NCBI GenBank assembly: GCA_030220185.1
Contig: JASPKZ010009699.1
Coordinates: 60,922 to 124,921 of the forward strand
Origin: Diploptera punctata
Lineage: Eukaryota > Arthropoda > Insecta > Blattodea > Blaberidae
Direction: 5' to 3'
DNA length: 64,000 nucleotides
The notes under the pieces are model-generated. The model saw nothing but the letters and a program-made list of their open reading frames with translations. It searched no databases and had not been told where the DNA came from. The position numbers and the translations under genes are program-made. Positions 30,011-40,522 of this stretch are shown here, in pieces; the first letter of the stretch is position 1; every line of letters begins with the position of its first letter.

Positions 30011-30556
30011 ATTTTGAGGAAGATCGATTTATCGGGTTAGAAGCCCATAAATTACCAACATACGCAGTCTGAATTTTGATATATAAACGTATTCTTACCG
30101 ACGCAACGAGATGAGAATATATTGTGTAATATAGAAATACATATTTTAAAACCAACATGATTTTATAATTATTTTCTGGTTACTTTACAAATCATAAGAC
30201 TTGAATTCCGGCTAGTTTCTTCATGTCCTCCATCAAACTTTGTGTCTCTATGAATGACATGTTTTCATGTATGTAAATGATACAAGTATTAATGTATTGA
30301 TAAATATTCTATTATAATAATTATTCTAGTAATGTATTATGTTAGGAATATAGAAAACAAGATGAAATGTTTTTAATTAGTCGACGTTATCTCAGTAAAC
30401 ACATTTTTCAAATTATTGTTGAAAAACATGTAAAATGAAATAAGAATTGGACATTAATCATACTGAAATGAGGACTGTTTTTTTCTTTATGTTGAAACAT
30501 ATTAATGGCTAACAATCTATCATCCACAGTTTATAAATACTATAATAGTAACTATA

Positions 30557-30735
30557 TAACTCACTGACGCTATCGAACCCGTAAGTTCATGGCCACGCGG
30601 ACATCAGTTCTCCATACATCCCTAACTTAGATATACAATTTTCCAATCATTCCCTGTTTAATCAACTTACCTGAAATCATGACACATGTTATTCTCCCAA
30701 ATCATTCTTGGTCTACCAACTGGATAACAAATATA
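30557..30735 (-). pseudogene. LINE-A 3' end
   Basis: Starts ACTCACTGACGCTATCGAAC, the inverted LINE-A terminus, and runs to TTGGTCTACCAACTGG. It marks the right edge of duplication unit A. Confidence 0.75.
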
Positions 30736-30862
30736 ATTCAATTGTGTATGTATGAAACCAAGACAAAAAGAGTCAGAAGTCTTACTTTTAATTATGCTGA
30801 TTACAACCTTAATCTAACTGCAATAAAAATATTGTCCTAGGATAACAATACCAATAATCATT

Positions 30863-31580
30863 CTTCTTCTTCTTCACTTCACGGGCTAGGCAAATTGCCT
30901 GTTCCGCCTCACAGTTGTTCTGTCCATTTTTCACTGGACTTCCTACATTCCTTGTACTCTTGGCTTGTAGTTGAATGCTGCTCTTTATAATCTTGTTACA
31001 TTCATTCTTTCCTCATGTGTAAACAATTTCTCTCTATAATATCTGATTTTCTCATCCAATGGATATATATTTAACTCTGTTCTTATATCTTCATTCCTTA
31101 TCCGATCCAATCTTGTGCAGCCTTTTGTTCTTCTAAGGAAGTTCATTTCTGCGCTTTGTATTCTACTTTTGCAATTTTTTTGGACATTGCCCAAGTTTCG
31201 CTCCCAGAAAGTAATGCAGGAACTGCCAATGTTTTATAAAAACTTCAATCTAGTATCTCTTCTTGTTTTATTCTTTAATGTTTTATGTATAGTTCCGCAT
31301 ATCATTTGAAATTCGACACAGTTTCATATGTATGCCTCTTTCAGTTTCTGTGTTTATAGTAAAATTACAAGCCAAATAATTAAAATTTTTTACTTGTTCC
31401 AGAGGTTTGTTGCCTATTACGGCTTTTGGTATTATATGTTCGTTTCCCCAAAATGCCATTATTTGTGTTTTTTTCTTTGATATTTTAAAATTATATTCTT
31501 GGCATAATAATGATTTATTTAGGAAATTCTGGAAAATGCCCTCCATAAATATCTTAGCGTCCTCATGATAGTTGTTCACG
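30863..31580 (-). pseudogene. LINE-D reverse transcriptase C-terminal half
   Basis: Minus strand: YNFKISKKKTQIMAF, VIGNKPLEQVKNFNYLACN (FxYLG-like motif), a gap where YGSE-type sequence is degraded, MNFLRRTKGCTRLDRIRNED and EERMNVTRL. It ends at a run of GAA (minus strand), a microsatellite tail. Resembles LINE-G at 38.8 kb more than LINE-A. 5'-truncated after the YxDD motif. Confidence 0.75.
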
Positions 31581-31596
31581 TATAAGTTTTCATATA

Positions 31597-33768
31597 TAAC
31601 TTACTTACTCACTGGCACTATCGAACCCGTAGGTCCATGGCCGCGCGGACATAAGCTCTCCATACATCCCTATCCTGAGCTAATGCTTTCCAATCATTCC
31701 CTGTATAATCTACTTCCCTCAAATCATAGTTAATGTTGTTTTCCCCACCTCATTCTTGGTCTACCAACTGGGCGCTTTCCCTCTGGCTTTCCTACAAGAA
31801 GTTTCCATGCACGTCTTTCATTCCCCATACGTGCAACATGTCCTGCCCATCGCAATCTACGAGATTTAACTGTTATTATTATATCTGGCTCCTATAAAGA
31901 CCATGTAGTTCATTGTTATGTAGTCTTCTCCTTCACCCTGTCTGTTCATCTCTCTTTGGTCCAAAAATTTTCCTAAGAACTTTATTCTCAAATACTCGTA
32001 ATCTCCTTTCCTCCCTTAAAGTAAGAGTCCATGTTTCGCACCACATATAATAACAGGTAGAATAATAGTTTTATATATTTTCAGCTTAACGTTTTTTGAA
32101 AGGAGTTGGGACATCAAAAGTCTCTGCAATGCATAATAGCATGCATTTTCAGAATTGAGCCTATGTTTAATTTCTTTGTGCGTCTCATTCCTATTTGTGA
32201 TATTGTTCCTAGGTATTTGAATTCAGCCACTTCCTCAAAATTTCCCCTCATTTGTCATTAGCTGTCCATTTCAATATATACTGAATTTCTACCTGTGACC
32301 ACATATTTAGTTTTACTGATATTTACTTCCAGTCCTAATTTCTTAGTGTTACTCAATAGTGTGTGCGTGTTGGCCTTTAGTATCTCCTCGCTATCGGCCA
32401 ATAGTACTACATCATCAGCATAAACTACAGATTATTAATACCATTCAGTTGTAAGCCTTCCTCATTCTCTAAAGATTTAATTGCATGCTCTAGTACAAAA
32501 TTAAATAGTAGAGGAGATAGTGCATCTCCTTGCTTCAAACCCTTCTGGATTTCAAAAGTGTCCGAAAACATGTTTGCCTACACGCACCCTACTATTTTGA
32601 GCCATTTAGACATATTCGTATAAGTCTAACTAACTTTTTAGGAATTCCGAACTCCAGCAGGATACTATATAACTTTCTCCCTCTTAATTGAATCATATGC
32701 TTTTTTGAAGTCTACATATAGTTGATGTACAGTGCCATTATATTCCCATTTCTTTTCTAAAATCTGTCATATACTAAAAATCTGATCTGTTGTAGACCTG
32801 TTTCTTCTAAATGCACATTGATGATCTCCTAGAATGTCATCAATGTAGGGAGTAAGTCTGCTTACTAATATATTTGTAAGAATTTTGTATGAAGTTGAAA
32901 GTAATGAGATGCCCTGTAGTTGTTGCAATCAGTTTTATCTCCTTTCTTATAAATTGGTAGATAATTGTTCCTTTCATTCATCTGGAAGAGCGTCTTTTCC
33001 CAAATCATACTAAGCAACCAGCGTATTTGTCTATCAATTTTCTCCTCCTGATTTTATGAGTTATGCTGGGATCTCATCTGAACCTGATGCTTTATACATC
33101 TTCAATTTTTCAAATCGACATTTCAACCTCAAATGCACTTGGCTCTGCGACTAGCATTTCTGCTGTCTGTAACTTATCCTCCTCAATGTCCTGTTCTGTA
33201 TGTACATTTAATAGCTGATTAAAGTAACTTTTCCATTTATTTAATATACTCCTAGAATCTGCAATCATATCCCCATTTTCATTTCGAATTATGTTTGTTC
33301 TAGCCTGAAACCCTTTCTTCTCTATACTAATTCCCTGATATAATTCTCTAATGTTCCTATTTTTTGCATTCATTTCAAGATCATTAATCTCTCTCTCAAA
33401 TATTCCCTCTTTTTACTCTTTAGTAACTTAGTGGTTTCCCGTCTAATACTACCCAACTGTTCTAATTTACACCTCATTTGGCTCGTGTAACCATTTAATT
33501 TTTGCTAGTTTTCTTTTCTTTACAATGTCAGCACATTCCTCATCAAACCATTTCTTGTTTTGCCTCTTTTTTAAACAACCAATGCTTTCTGATGCTGAAA
33601 TTTAATAGTATCTCTTATAGCCTCCCATTCTTTATTTATATCAGGTTCTTCGTTTGCCACATTGTCATCTGAAGATTCCAGTACTTCAAATGTATTAGCA
33701 ATTTTGATTTGGTATTCTTGCCGCATTTCATCATTCTCAAGTTTTTTAATTCATATTTTAAAAATATA
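31597..33768 (-). pseudogene. LINE-A, longest copy (endonuclease-RT linker to 3' end)
   Basis: From 3' to 5': terminus ACTCACTGGCACTATCGAAC (31611), the C-terminal region (GCGCTTTCCCTCTGGC), the catalytic YADD at 32411-32422, palm and fingers (32450-33050), then an open 87-codon piece NIRELYQGISIEKKGFQART ... GDMIADSRSILNKWKSYFNQ (33110-33373) and the linker with ETTKLLKSKKREYL-type sequence. About ten frameshifts and stops. It joins an inverted 5' piece at about 33770. Confidence 0.85.
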
Positions 33769-34155
33769 TTTAAAAAATATTTTTAAAAACTTGAGAAATG
33801 ATGAAATGCGGCAAGAAATCCAAATCAAAAGTGCTAATAGATTTGAAGTACTGGAATCTTCAGATGACAATGTGGCAAACGAAGAACCTGATATAAATAA
33901 AGAATGGGAGGCTATAAGAGATACTATTAAATTTTCAGCATCAGAAAGCATTGGTTGTTTAAAAAAGAGGCAAAACAAGAAATGGTTTGATGAGGAATGT
34001 GCCGGCATTGTAAAGAAAAGAAAAGAAAACTAGCAAAAATTAAATGGTTACACGAGCCAAATGAGGTAAATTTAGAACAGTTGGGTAGTATTAGACGGGA
34101 AACCACTAAGTTACTAAAGAGTAAAAAGAGGGAATATTTGAGAGAGAAGATTAAG
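33386..34155. repeat. LINE-A 5' inversion forming a palindrome
   Basis: Arms 33386-33768 (minus sense) and 33777-34155 (plus sense) are inverted copies of the same LINE-A linker region, meeting at a short AT-rich centre (about 33750-33790). For example, CATTGTCATCTGAAGATTCC at 33660 is inverted as GGAATCTTCAGATGACAATG at 33850. Confidence 0.9.
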
Positions 34156-34180
34156 TTTCATTACAATAAAAAATTATATG
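33777..34180 (+). pseudogene. LINE-A inverted 5' piece
   Basis: Plus strand reads LRNDEMRQEIQIKSANRFEV, EEPDINKEWEAIRDTIKFSA, KKRQNKKWFDEEC, then after a frameshift near 34020 KWLHEPNEVNLEQLGSIRRE and TTKLLKSKKREYLREKI. This is the linker between the endonuclease and reverse-transcriptase domains of an insect LINE, the first part of the element still present anywhere in this window. Confidence 0.8.
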
Positions 34181-34199
34181 GCGACAGATAAGCGAATTT

Positions 34200-34675
34200 T
34201 AAATTTCCACCTTCAGGTAATCCCCCACTCCTAATAATTGGTATTCGGTGATTTTTGGGAATCCCTATTTGTTTGATTTGTGGTCATGAGAATATACTCC
34301 ATGCACTTGCGCCAACAAACGCGAAGCAGTTTACACTATGGAATCATGGGATGCAGCCAACATATACACGATATTTAACGAACCTTAAAACTAACCTAAC
34401 GCAATATAAGTACTCGAAGGTATAAAATAAACTGTCTAAAATGGCTCAGACAATTGTTGAGCTATGGCCTCTCCTTTATAAATAGTTGCTAGGCCAATTT
34501 AATATTTTTATGCAACACTCAAAAATAAATTCTATGTTTTGCAATTATTAAATATATGTATACAGTTGATTAGTACATAATCTACGTTGGTTGCACTCGA
34601 ACACGACTTTGTTTTTTTTTCGTTAAAATAATATGGCTGTCACGCATGTAGTTAATTATCATAAAATTATAGAAT
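34200..34675. other. Spacer with a weak repeat match
   Basis: The first 60 bases resemble the 29.6-29.8 kb repeat. The rest is AT-rich, no gene. Confidence 0.4.
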
Positions 34676-34679
34676 ATTC

Positions 34680-34975
34680 ACCTGAAAGGTCCGTCTCCTG
34701 AACTTAATTAATCATTTAACTGTAGCGCTTTCGGGACTTGTCCCATCATCGGCAGGATTCAAACTGGTGTTTCACTGAAGATCTGGTAGAGGGGGTTGCA
34801 TGTATTGGGTTCGTTTTCGTTTATCAGGCTGTCGTTGTGAGCTACTTTCATGATTTCCATCTCTTCGAGTACGTTTATCTTCGCTGGATTATTTTCTCTG
34901 TGCATTACTGTTAGGGTGTTTTCAATATTTAACATATAAACCTCAACGGAACACATCATGAATCTTATAAAAGTT
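34680..34975 (-). pseudogene. PLE-2: Penelope-like C-terminus and 3' region
   Basis: Minus-strand frame 34959-34759 ends with NNPAKINVLEEMEIMKVAHN and SLINENEPNTCNPLYQIF. The x-NVLEE-x-EI-x-K...L-N-E/Q motif is characteristic of the C-terminal end of PLE proteins after GIY-YIG. The endonuclease itself is not present. The 3' region follows with a hammerhead-like motif. A different family from PLE-1. Confidence 0.65.
34722..34757 (-). ncRNA. Hammerhead-like motif in PLE-2
   Basis: Minus strand: CCGATGA (34752-34746; one change from CTGATGA), T, stem II GGGA/TCCC with CAAG loop (34744-34733), GAAA (34732-34729), GCGCTAC. No clear GTC cleavage triplet was seen after GAAA, so this is a weaker candidate than PLE-1. 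Confidence 0.4.
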
Positions 34976-35880
34976 AGTTAATTATATATAAGAAATATAT
35001 TGACATAATCTTTAGACAAATGTAAATATAATTGTAAATGGTGGGAAATAATTTGAAAAATGGTACCCTAAGAATGAAATACGACGGGGGATTAAAAAAT
35101 GAATTAAGAAGAGTTGCGACAGATGTTCTAAAGATTAGCCATTTTATTCTACGGGTTACCTCCTACTCCTATGTTCGATTATCCTGGTTCTCGACATTTT
35201 ATTAGAGAGTTAAGCGGCACATGTATGCACAAATACATTCATGCCAAGATAGGTCTAATAGGTCCAGGCCAACAGTTGGATAATACTAACTAATTGTTGT
35301 TAATGAAACAAGTAAGTTACTCTATAAATATCTCACGCAACAAAATTTGTATTGAAAATTGACAAATTACAGTTTTTAAAGTGACAGGAAAAAGCACATT
35401 GGGAATAATTAGGGTATTCCCGATCATAGGGGGTATTCCGAATAAGATTTTTTTTTCAGAAACCACTATTATTCTGCTAATTGCTGACATTTTCTGCGAA
35501 TTATTTCCAGCATGATGTAAAATAAATCAGTTGTGCATTTTTTAATCTTATCTCATATTTGTTGTTTCATTTAGGACATGTTTCATGGCATTATCTTTCC
35601 TCTATCAAAGCTTGTTCAAATTGCTAGCCGGGTCACTAGGGTCGTAGTTCGTAGTTCGGCTTCTTCCAGTCTTCTAAGATCATGGCATCGGTGTTGTAGA
35701 AATCGGTCCAAATGGATTCTTTTTTCAGCTGCAGCTCTCTTAGTACAGTATTATAGCTCGCTGTAGATGGCAGGAATAGTTTCAATCGGAGCTCTTCTAT
35801 GAGAAATAGCTCCTTTGTCAGTTCATAGACCGTGCGGGAGGGTGCAAACTTTGACAGACCCGCTGCCTTTTTTCAAATAC
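34976..35880. other. Spacer, nothing recognised
   Basis: Small open frames (35578-35766, start of 35832-) show no known motif. Confidence 0.4.
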
Positions 35881-35904
35881 ATGAATTTCACTTTTTCCAG
35901 GAGT

Positions 35905-36290
35905 CTAAAAATGTTGGGTGTCCAGACATGTATGCGGACGACATGGTCCTGACATCCCCGTGCTGCGAGACACTGCAAGACAATTTAAACCGACTTGCAA
36001 AATGGGCAGATGAGAACGACCTGAGATTAAACGAGGACAAAACTGTTCATATGACCTTCAGGAGAGGAGGCAGACTAGCGGGAAAGGACACGGTTATGCT
36101 GAATACCCTAGGGCTGTCCACAGTCAACAGTTTCAAATACCTAGGTATCACTCTCCAGCCTAAGGGAAACTCCTTCAAACTGCATATATCGGACAGGACG
36201 AGCCAAGCAATCAAAGCCATGCACGAAATAAATGACATAACCAAGATGTCCATGGAAGCAGCAATATAACTCTTCCACACCAAGATTATA
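35905..36290 (+). pseudogene. LINE-F reverse transcriptase fragment with intact YADD
   Basis: Catalytic YADD at 35931-35942, followed by CETLQDNLNRLAKWADENDL, RLNEDKTVHMTFRRGGR and NSFKYLGITLQPKG (the FKYLG motif). The frame runs to a stop at 36269. Upstream palm and fingers and the endonuclease are missing. Its sequence differs clearly from LINE-A, G and H. Higher GC suggests a younger or different-origin copy. Confidence 0.85.
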
Positions 36291-36299
36291 CCCATAGCC

Positions 36300-36428
36300 A
36301 CAAATGAAGAAATAAGAAGAGAATTAGAAATATATTCAATAAATAATAGAATTCAACAACGGCGCGTCGAATGGGAACAGCATGTTCAGAGAATGGAAGA
36401 AACAAGATTGCCCAAGATAATAATAATA
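36300..36428 (+). pseudogene. LINE C-terminal fragment joined to LINE-F
   Basis: EEIRRELEIYSINNRIQQRR, then VEWEQHVQRMEETRLPKI, reads on directly after LINE-F. The style (IYSINNRI-x-x-x-R-x-x-W-x-x-HV-x-RM) belongs to the LINE-D/LINE-G type rather than LINE-F. Ends in an AAT repeat. Confidence 0.65.
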
Positions 36429-37078
36429 ATAGTAATAATAATAATAATAGCTTTATTTTACCTGACAGAGTTAAGGCCTTAAGGCTTTGTCTACCACTCA
36501 ACCAGGTTTAAAAAAATACAAAAAAATAGTCTTAAATCTAAATTACAATAAATATAAACGATTACAAGTTATGAATACAATACAATTAATATTTAAAATG
36601 TAATTTGATTTACTCTAAATTTAACGAATAAATATATAATATGTACAAGATATATAAAAAACGAGGAAAAGCTTAATGACATAGTATAAAATTAAATAAA
36701 TAGAGAAAATTAATTATTAGACAACAGGTAACTGTATAAGCGTGACTTAAAGGTACCAAGTGTGCGGCAACCCCTGATATCTTGAGGAAGGAGATTCCAG
36801 GAGCGGGGAGAGGCTACTGTGAAGGAAGTAGAATAGGATGGCATATCATTATAAAATAAAAGGATTAAGGGATGTAAAAAGACATAGGTAGAGATGGAAG
36901 GGATCATTGTGAATTCGGAAAGGCGAATCGCTTAAACCTTGAAGTGAAGTAGAAGATAAAGGACCTGATGAAAGATAACTCTAGTAATGTATGCCAGGAC
37001 AGAGAATTGAATAAAGTTAATTTCATGTTCAGAAGGTTCATGCATAATGCAATGGATATTATTATCTAAGTATTCCAA
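36429..37078 (-). pseudogene. LINE-H-type C-terminus and 3' end
   Basis: Minus strand: IMHEPSEHEINFIQFSVLAY, ITRVIFHQVLYLLLHF, LSEFTMIPSISTYVFLHP, then FTVASPRSWNLLPQDIRGCR and FKSRLYSYLLSNN. The R-x-WN-x-LP ... FK-x-x-L-x-x-L/Y-L ending is the classical C-terminus of CR1/Jockey-type non-LTR elements. The 3' region has GGTTGAGTGGTAGACAAAGC and an AATAAAGC signal before the AAT repeat. Confidence 0.8.
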
Positions 37079-37320
37079 TGGCACTATCGAACCCGTAGGT
37101 CCATGGCCGCACGGATATAAGCTCTCCATACATCCCTATCCTGAGCTAATTGTTTCTCCAATCTTTCCCAGTATAATCTAGTTCCCTCAAATCATAGTTA
37201 ATGTTTTTTTTTTCCCCGCCTCATTCCTGATTTACCAACTGGGCGTTTTCTTTCTGGTTTTCGTACAAGAATCTTCCATACACGTCCTCATTCCCCATTT
37301 CGTGCCACATGTCTCTATCT
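37079..37320 (-). pseudogene. LINE-A 3' end
   Basis: Starts TGGCACTATCGAACCCGTAG and extends to the GHV-encoding region near 37310. Frameshifted by a T run at 37206. Confidence 0.8.
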
Positions 37321-37397
37321 ATATCTCATTATTTTTCTTGTTTTTTATATACATTAGACAGGGTCAATTTAATACGTCTTGCTTGTATACCTAGACA

Positions 37398-37862
37398 ATC
37401 GGCACTTTATATCAGCCGGGTTGTCAGCCCTGCGTGACGGCCGCCTTTACCCCAGAACAAGCGTCTGGTACTCATTTCAGTTAGAGGCTGAGTCGGCCCC
37501 AGGGCCATAGTGCCGCCAGAGGGTATGGGTCAGTTTAAAAAATCCTGACCCCAACGGGAAAAGTAAAGTGATCCCACAACAGGCCCGGAGGCCCTCGGGG
37601 TAGTAGGAAGTTAAGGTTCCCACTTTTTCTAGACAATCAGCACTTTATGTCAGCCGGGTTGTCAGCCCTGCGTGACGGGCCGCCTTTACCCCCAGAACAA
37701 GCGTCTGGTACTCATTTCCGTTAGAGGCTGAGTCGACCCCAGGGCCATAGTGCCGCCAGAGGGTTTGGGTCAGTTTAAAAATCCTGACCCCAACGGGACT
37801 TGAACCCTCGACCCTCCGGTTTGTAGCTCAGTGCCTTAACCACTACGCTACGGCGTGCCCCA
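37398..37862 (-). mobile_element. SINE-3, tandemly duplicated body with one tRNA-like head
   Basis: Minus strand head GCACGCCGTAGCGTAGTGGT (A box) and GAGGGTTCAAGTCCCGTTGG (B box) at 37790-37862, then a body with ACCCTCTGGCGGCACTATGG. The body repeats a second time (37398-37620) at about 95 percent identity without a head. A direct duplication of the body or two insertions are both possible. Confidence 0.85.
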
Positions 37863-37865
37863 AAA

Positions 37866-37920
37866 TAGTAATAATAATAATAATAATAATAATAGAATAA
37901 TAATAATATAAATAAGAATA
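37866..37920. repeat. AAT microsatellite
   Basis: Interrupted AAT run after the SINE-3 head. Confidence 0.85.
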
Positions 37921-38267
37921 AGTAAAAAGGTTCGCCCGAGTGGGCAGTTGATTATATTTTAATCTTTGCTATTTCGTTCAGTGTTTTGGTGTTCTTTGGG
38001 CACTTCGGTATGTGGGACCGTTCGCATCTGTGACCACACAAAGCGCATATATATTTTTCATTTGGGTCGTGGTACTTCTGTTTTCACACACTTTGTGATG
38101 AAAACCATGCACAGCATAACGTGATCACAAAATGTCGCTGCTCCTGGTTAGCTTTTGTCCCGTTCCTCTCTATCATGGCTCCGTAGCATAAGAAATCAAG
38201 GTCTATCTCCACCTCCTTCAATTTGCTTCGGTGTACGAATTCTGTGTAGGGGACGGTAGTTGGTAGA
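37921..38267 (-). other. Unclassified, possibly coding relic
   Basis: Minus-strand reading gives a cysteine- and histidine-bearing stretch (TQMKNIYALCGHRCERSHIP, then KCPKNTKTL) that could be a zinc-knuckle or finger remnant of a transposon protein. It is too short and broken to name. Confidence 0.3.
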
Positions 38268-38350
38268 ATAATAATAATAATAATAATATTAATATAATAA
38301 TAATAATAATAACAATAATAATAAATTAAGAAGAAAAAATAATAATAATA
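38268..38350. repeat. AAT microsatellite
   Basis: Interrupted AAT run at the left edge of duplication unit B. Confidence 0.9.
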
Positions 38351-38759
38351 ATATGGAGCCAGGTGGCTGAAACGGTAGCGTTTAAGACTTCTTATTCATG
38401 AAGTTTCGGCATCAACACCGCAGCGACCAAGTTGACAGTTTTTGTTTCCTTCTTTAATCAGTCATAAAGACAAATTCTGAATCACAATTCCATTAACAAC
38501 GTCCATTTCATCATATCACAATTTGATATTAAAATTTAAAATATAGGCCGATAATAAAACTAATAAAGTATATTAGGAATTAGATGTTAAAACATATAGA
38601 AATAAATCAAATTTATTATATTAATTGACGATACACTTAAGTAAAAAATATGCATTGTATGTTCAGAAGAACTGTATCGCTGTCAAACATGAAAATTCGA
38701 ATTTAACATTTTCAATACTTTATTTTAACAAGTTCAAATAATGGATCATATTATATAAT

Positions 38760-39535
38760 ATTACAATGGAACGTAGAAGCAAATAAAGGAATAAAATTAG
38801 ATAAAACACACTACTTGAAAACATTATTATACGCTGATGACCAGGTAATAATAGCAAATACAGAAGACGACCTGCAAAGGAATACTTTTAAACTACATAA
38901 TATATGTGAACAATATAATCTCAAAATATCCATATAAAAACTAAGGTAATGGCATTCCAAGGGAAAAATCAAATCAGATCTAAAATAGTAATAGGAAACA
39001 AAATCATAGAACAGGTGAACCATCTCAATTATCTAGGATGTGACATTTCATTTAATTATGATAATGATATAAATAATAAAATAGCAAAATTCCAGGGAAT
39101 ATGTGGGTACGATTAAAACGATCACTAAATAACAAAACAACAAGAGAGACCCAATTGAAATTTTATAAAATGTTGGCAGTACCGGTACTGCTCTATGGAT
39201 CAGAAGCCTGGATACATAAAAAAACAAGATCTAAGTAGGATAACGGCGGCAGAGAAATGAAATTTTTGAGATCTGTTAAAGGGTTGTACTAAGGAAGACA
39301 GAATCAAGAACACAGAAATAAGATAGGAACTTGAATTATTTGCAATAACTGATAAAATAGATTCATATAGACAAAAATGGAAAGCAACACATAGACAGAA
39401 TGAATGAAGATAGATATCCAAAACAAATAACAAAATACAAACCTAAAGGCACCCAGATGTGGGCAGACCTAGAAAGAGAGGGGCTGAAGTCGGAACGGGT
39501 CAACAGACCTAACCCATGAATGCAGATGATGATGA
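38760..39535 (+). pseudogene. LINE-G reverse transcriptase C-terminal half
   Basis: Catalytic YADD at 38830-38841 in LLYADDQVIIANTEDDLQ, then VIGNKIIEQVNHLNYLGCDI, NNKTTRETQLKFYKMLAVPV, LLYGSEAWIHKK and MKFLRSVKGCTKEDRIKNTE, with DSYRQKWKATHRQNE near the end. Frames change about six times. It inserted into duplication unit B, since unit A lacks it. Confidence 0.8.
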
Positions 39536-39545
39536 GACAATCAAT

Positions 39546-39665
39546 ATTGTGAAAAGAAAATTAATGTCTGAACCAGGAATCGAACTGTAGACCTCTAGTC
39601 TCCAGACTAGTGTGCAGCCCACTACACCATTCCAGACCTGGCACCAAACATTAACAATTGCTTCC
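39546..39665 (-). repeat. SINE-6 tRNA-like head
   Basis: Minus strand GAATGGTGTAGTGGGCTGCA (A box) with CTACAGTTCGATTCCTGGTT (B box). It is tRNA-like, but the acceptor stem does not close well, so it is scored as a SINE head. Confidence 0.55.
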
Positions 39666-39864
39666 ACATATACAAATCTATAATTCTCGTTTCGTTCGCT
39701 GTCAGGTAGGTGTCACTACCATCGCCAACGGCCAGCTTCGTTTAGAAGTATCTATATTTGAGAATTTTACACCACCACTTTTATAAGCAGTAATCGATGT
39801 TGTTTAACATTTTCCAATACTGTTATTAACACAGTTCCAATAATGGATCATATTATAATATTAC

Positions 39865-40012
39865 AATGATATTGTGAAAAGAAAAATTAATGTCTGAACC
39901 AGGAATCGAACCGTTTGTGCCAGGTCTGGAATGGTGTAGTGAGCTGCACACTAGTCTGGAAAACTAGAGGTCCACGGTTCGATTCCTGGTTGACATTAAT
40001 TTTTCTTTCACA
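39865..40012 (+). repeat. SINE-6 copy with foldback ends
   Basis: ATTGTGAAAAGAAAAATTAA ... ACCAGGAATCGAACCG at the left is inverted at the right as CGGTTCGATTCCTGGT ... TTAATTTTTCTTTCACAAT, enclosing GGAATGGTGTAGTGAGCTGC. The tRNA-like centre is in the plus orientation, while the left flank is the complement of its 3' part. Confidence 0.6.
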
Positions 40013-40104
40013 ATATAATTATAAATATTATGAAGATTCTAAGACCTCAAAGTATTGGAGAGCAAGACTGCTAATGGCTTTAGTGTTAGATGCAACACAT
40101 TACT

Positions 40105-40522
40105 TTCTTACTTACTCACTGGCACTAATCGAACCCGTAGGTTCATGGCCGCACGGACATAAGCTCTCCATAATCCCTATCCTGAGCTAATGCTTTCCAA
40201 TCATTCCCTGTATATCTACTTCCCTCAAATAATAGTTAATGTTGTTCTCCCCACCTCATTCTTGGTCTACCAATTGGGCGTTTTCCTTCTGGCTTTCCTA
40301 CAAGAAGTTTCCATGCACGTCTTTCATTCCCCATACGCGCAACATGTCCTGCCATTGCAGTCTACGGGACTTAACTGTTCTTATTATATCTGGCTTCCTA
40401 TAAAGACCATATAGTTCATTGTTATGTAGTCTTCTCCATTCACCTGTCTGTTATCTCTCTTTGGTCCAAAAATTTTCCTAAGAACTTTATTCTCAAATAC
40501 TCGTAATCTCTTTTCCTCCCTA
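40105..40522 (-). pseudogene. LINE-A 3' part
   Basis: Terminus ACTCACTGGCACTAATCGAA to the RLRVFENK-encoding region near 40500 (TTATTCTCAAATACTCGTAA). It carries small deletions and stops abruptly at LINE-H (40523). Confidence 0.85.

Larger units (their letters stand above)
24181..30555. repeat. Segmental duplication, unit A
   Basis: Collinear with 38350-50805. Anchors: GCGACCAAGTTGACAG and TTAGGAATTAGATGTTAAAA (24.25-24.41 vs 38.42-38.60 kb); CAGGAACTAT, then CGCCATCATTATCAATA and AAGCTAACTTGAT (24.56-24.96 vs 43.93-45.13 kb); the IR pseudogene; the palindromic hammerhead element; and GCCAACATGATT with AAAACAAGATGAAAT (30.15-30.37 vs 50.38-50.62 kb). Unit B holds several kilobases of extra insertions. 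Confidence 0.85.
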
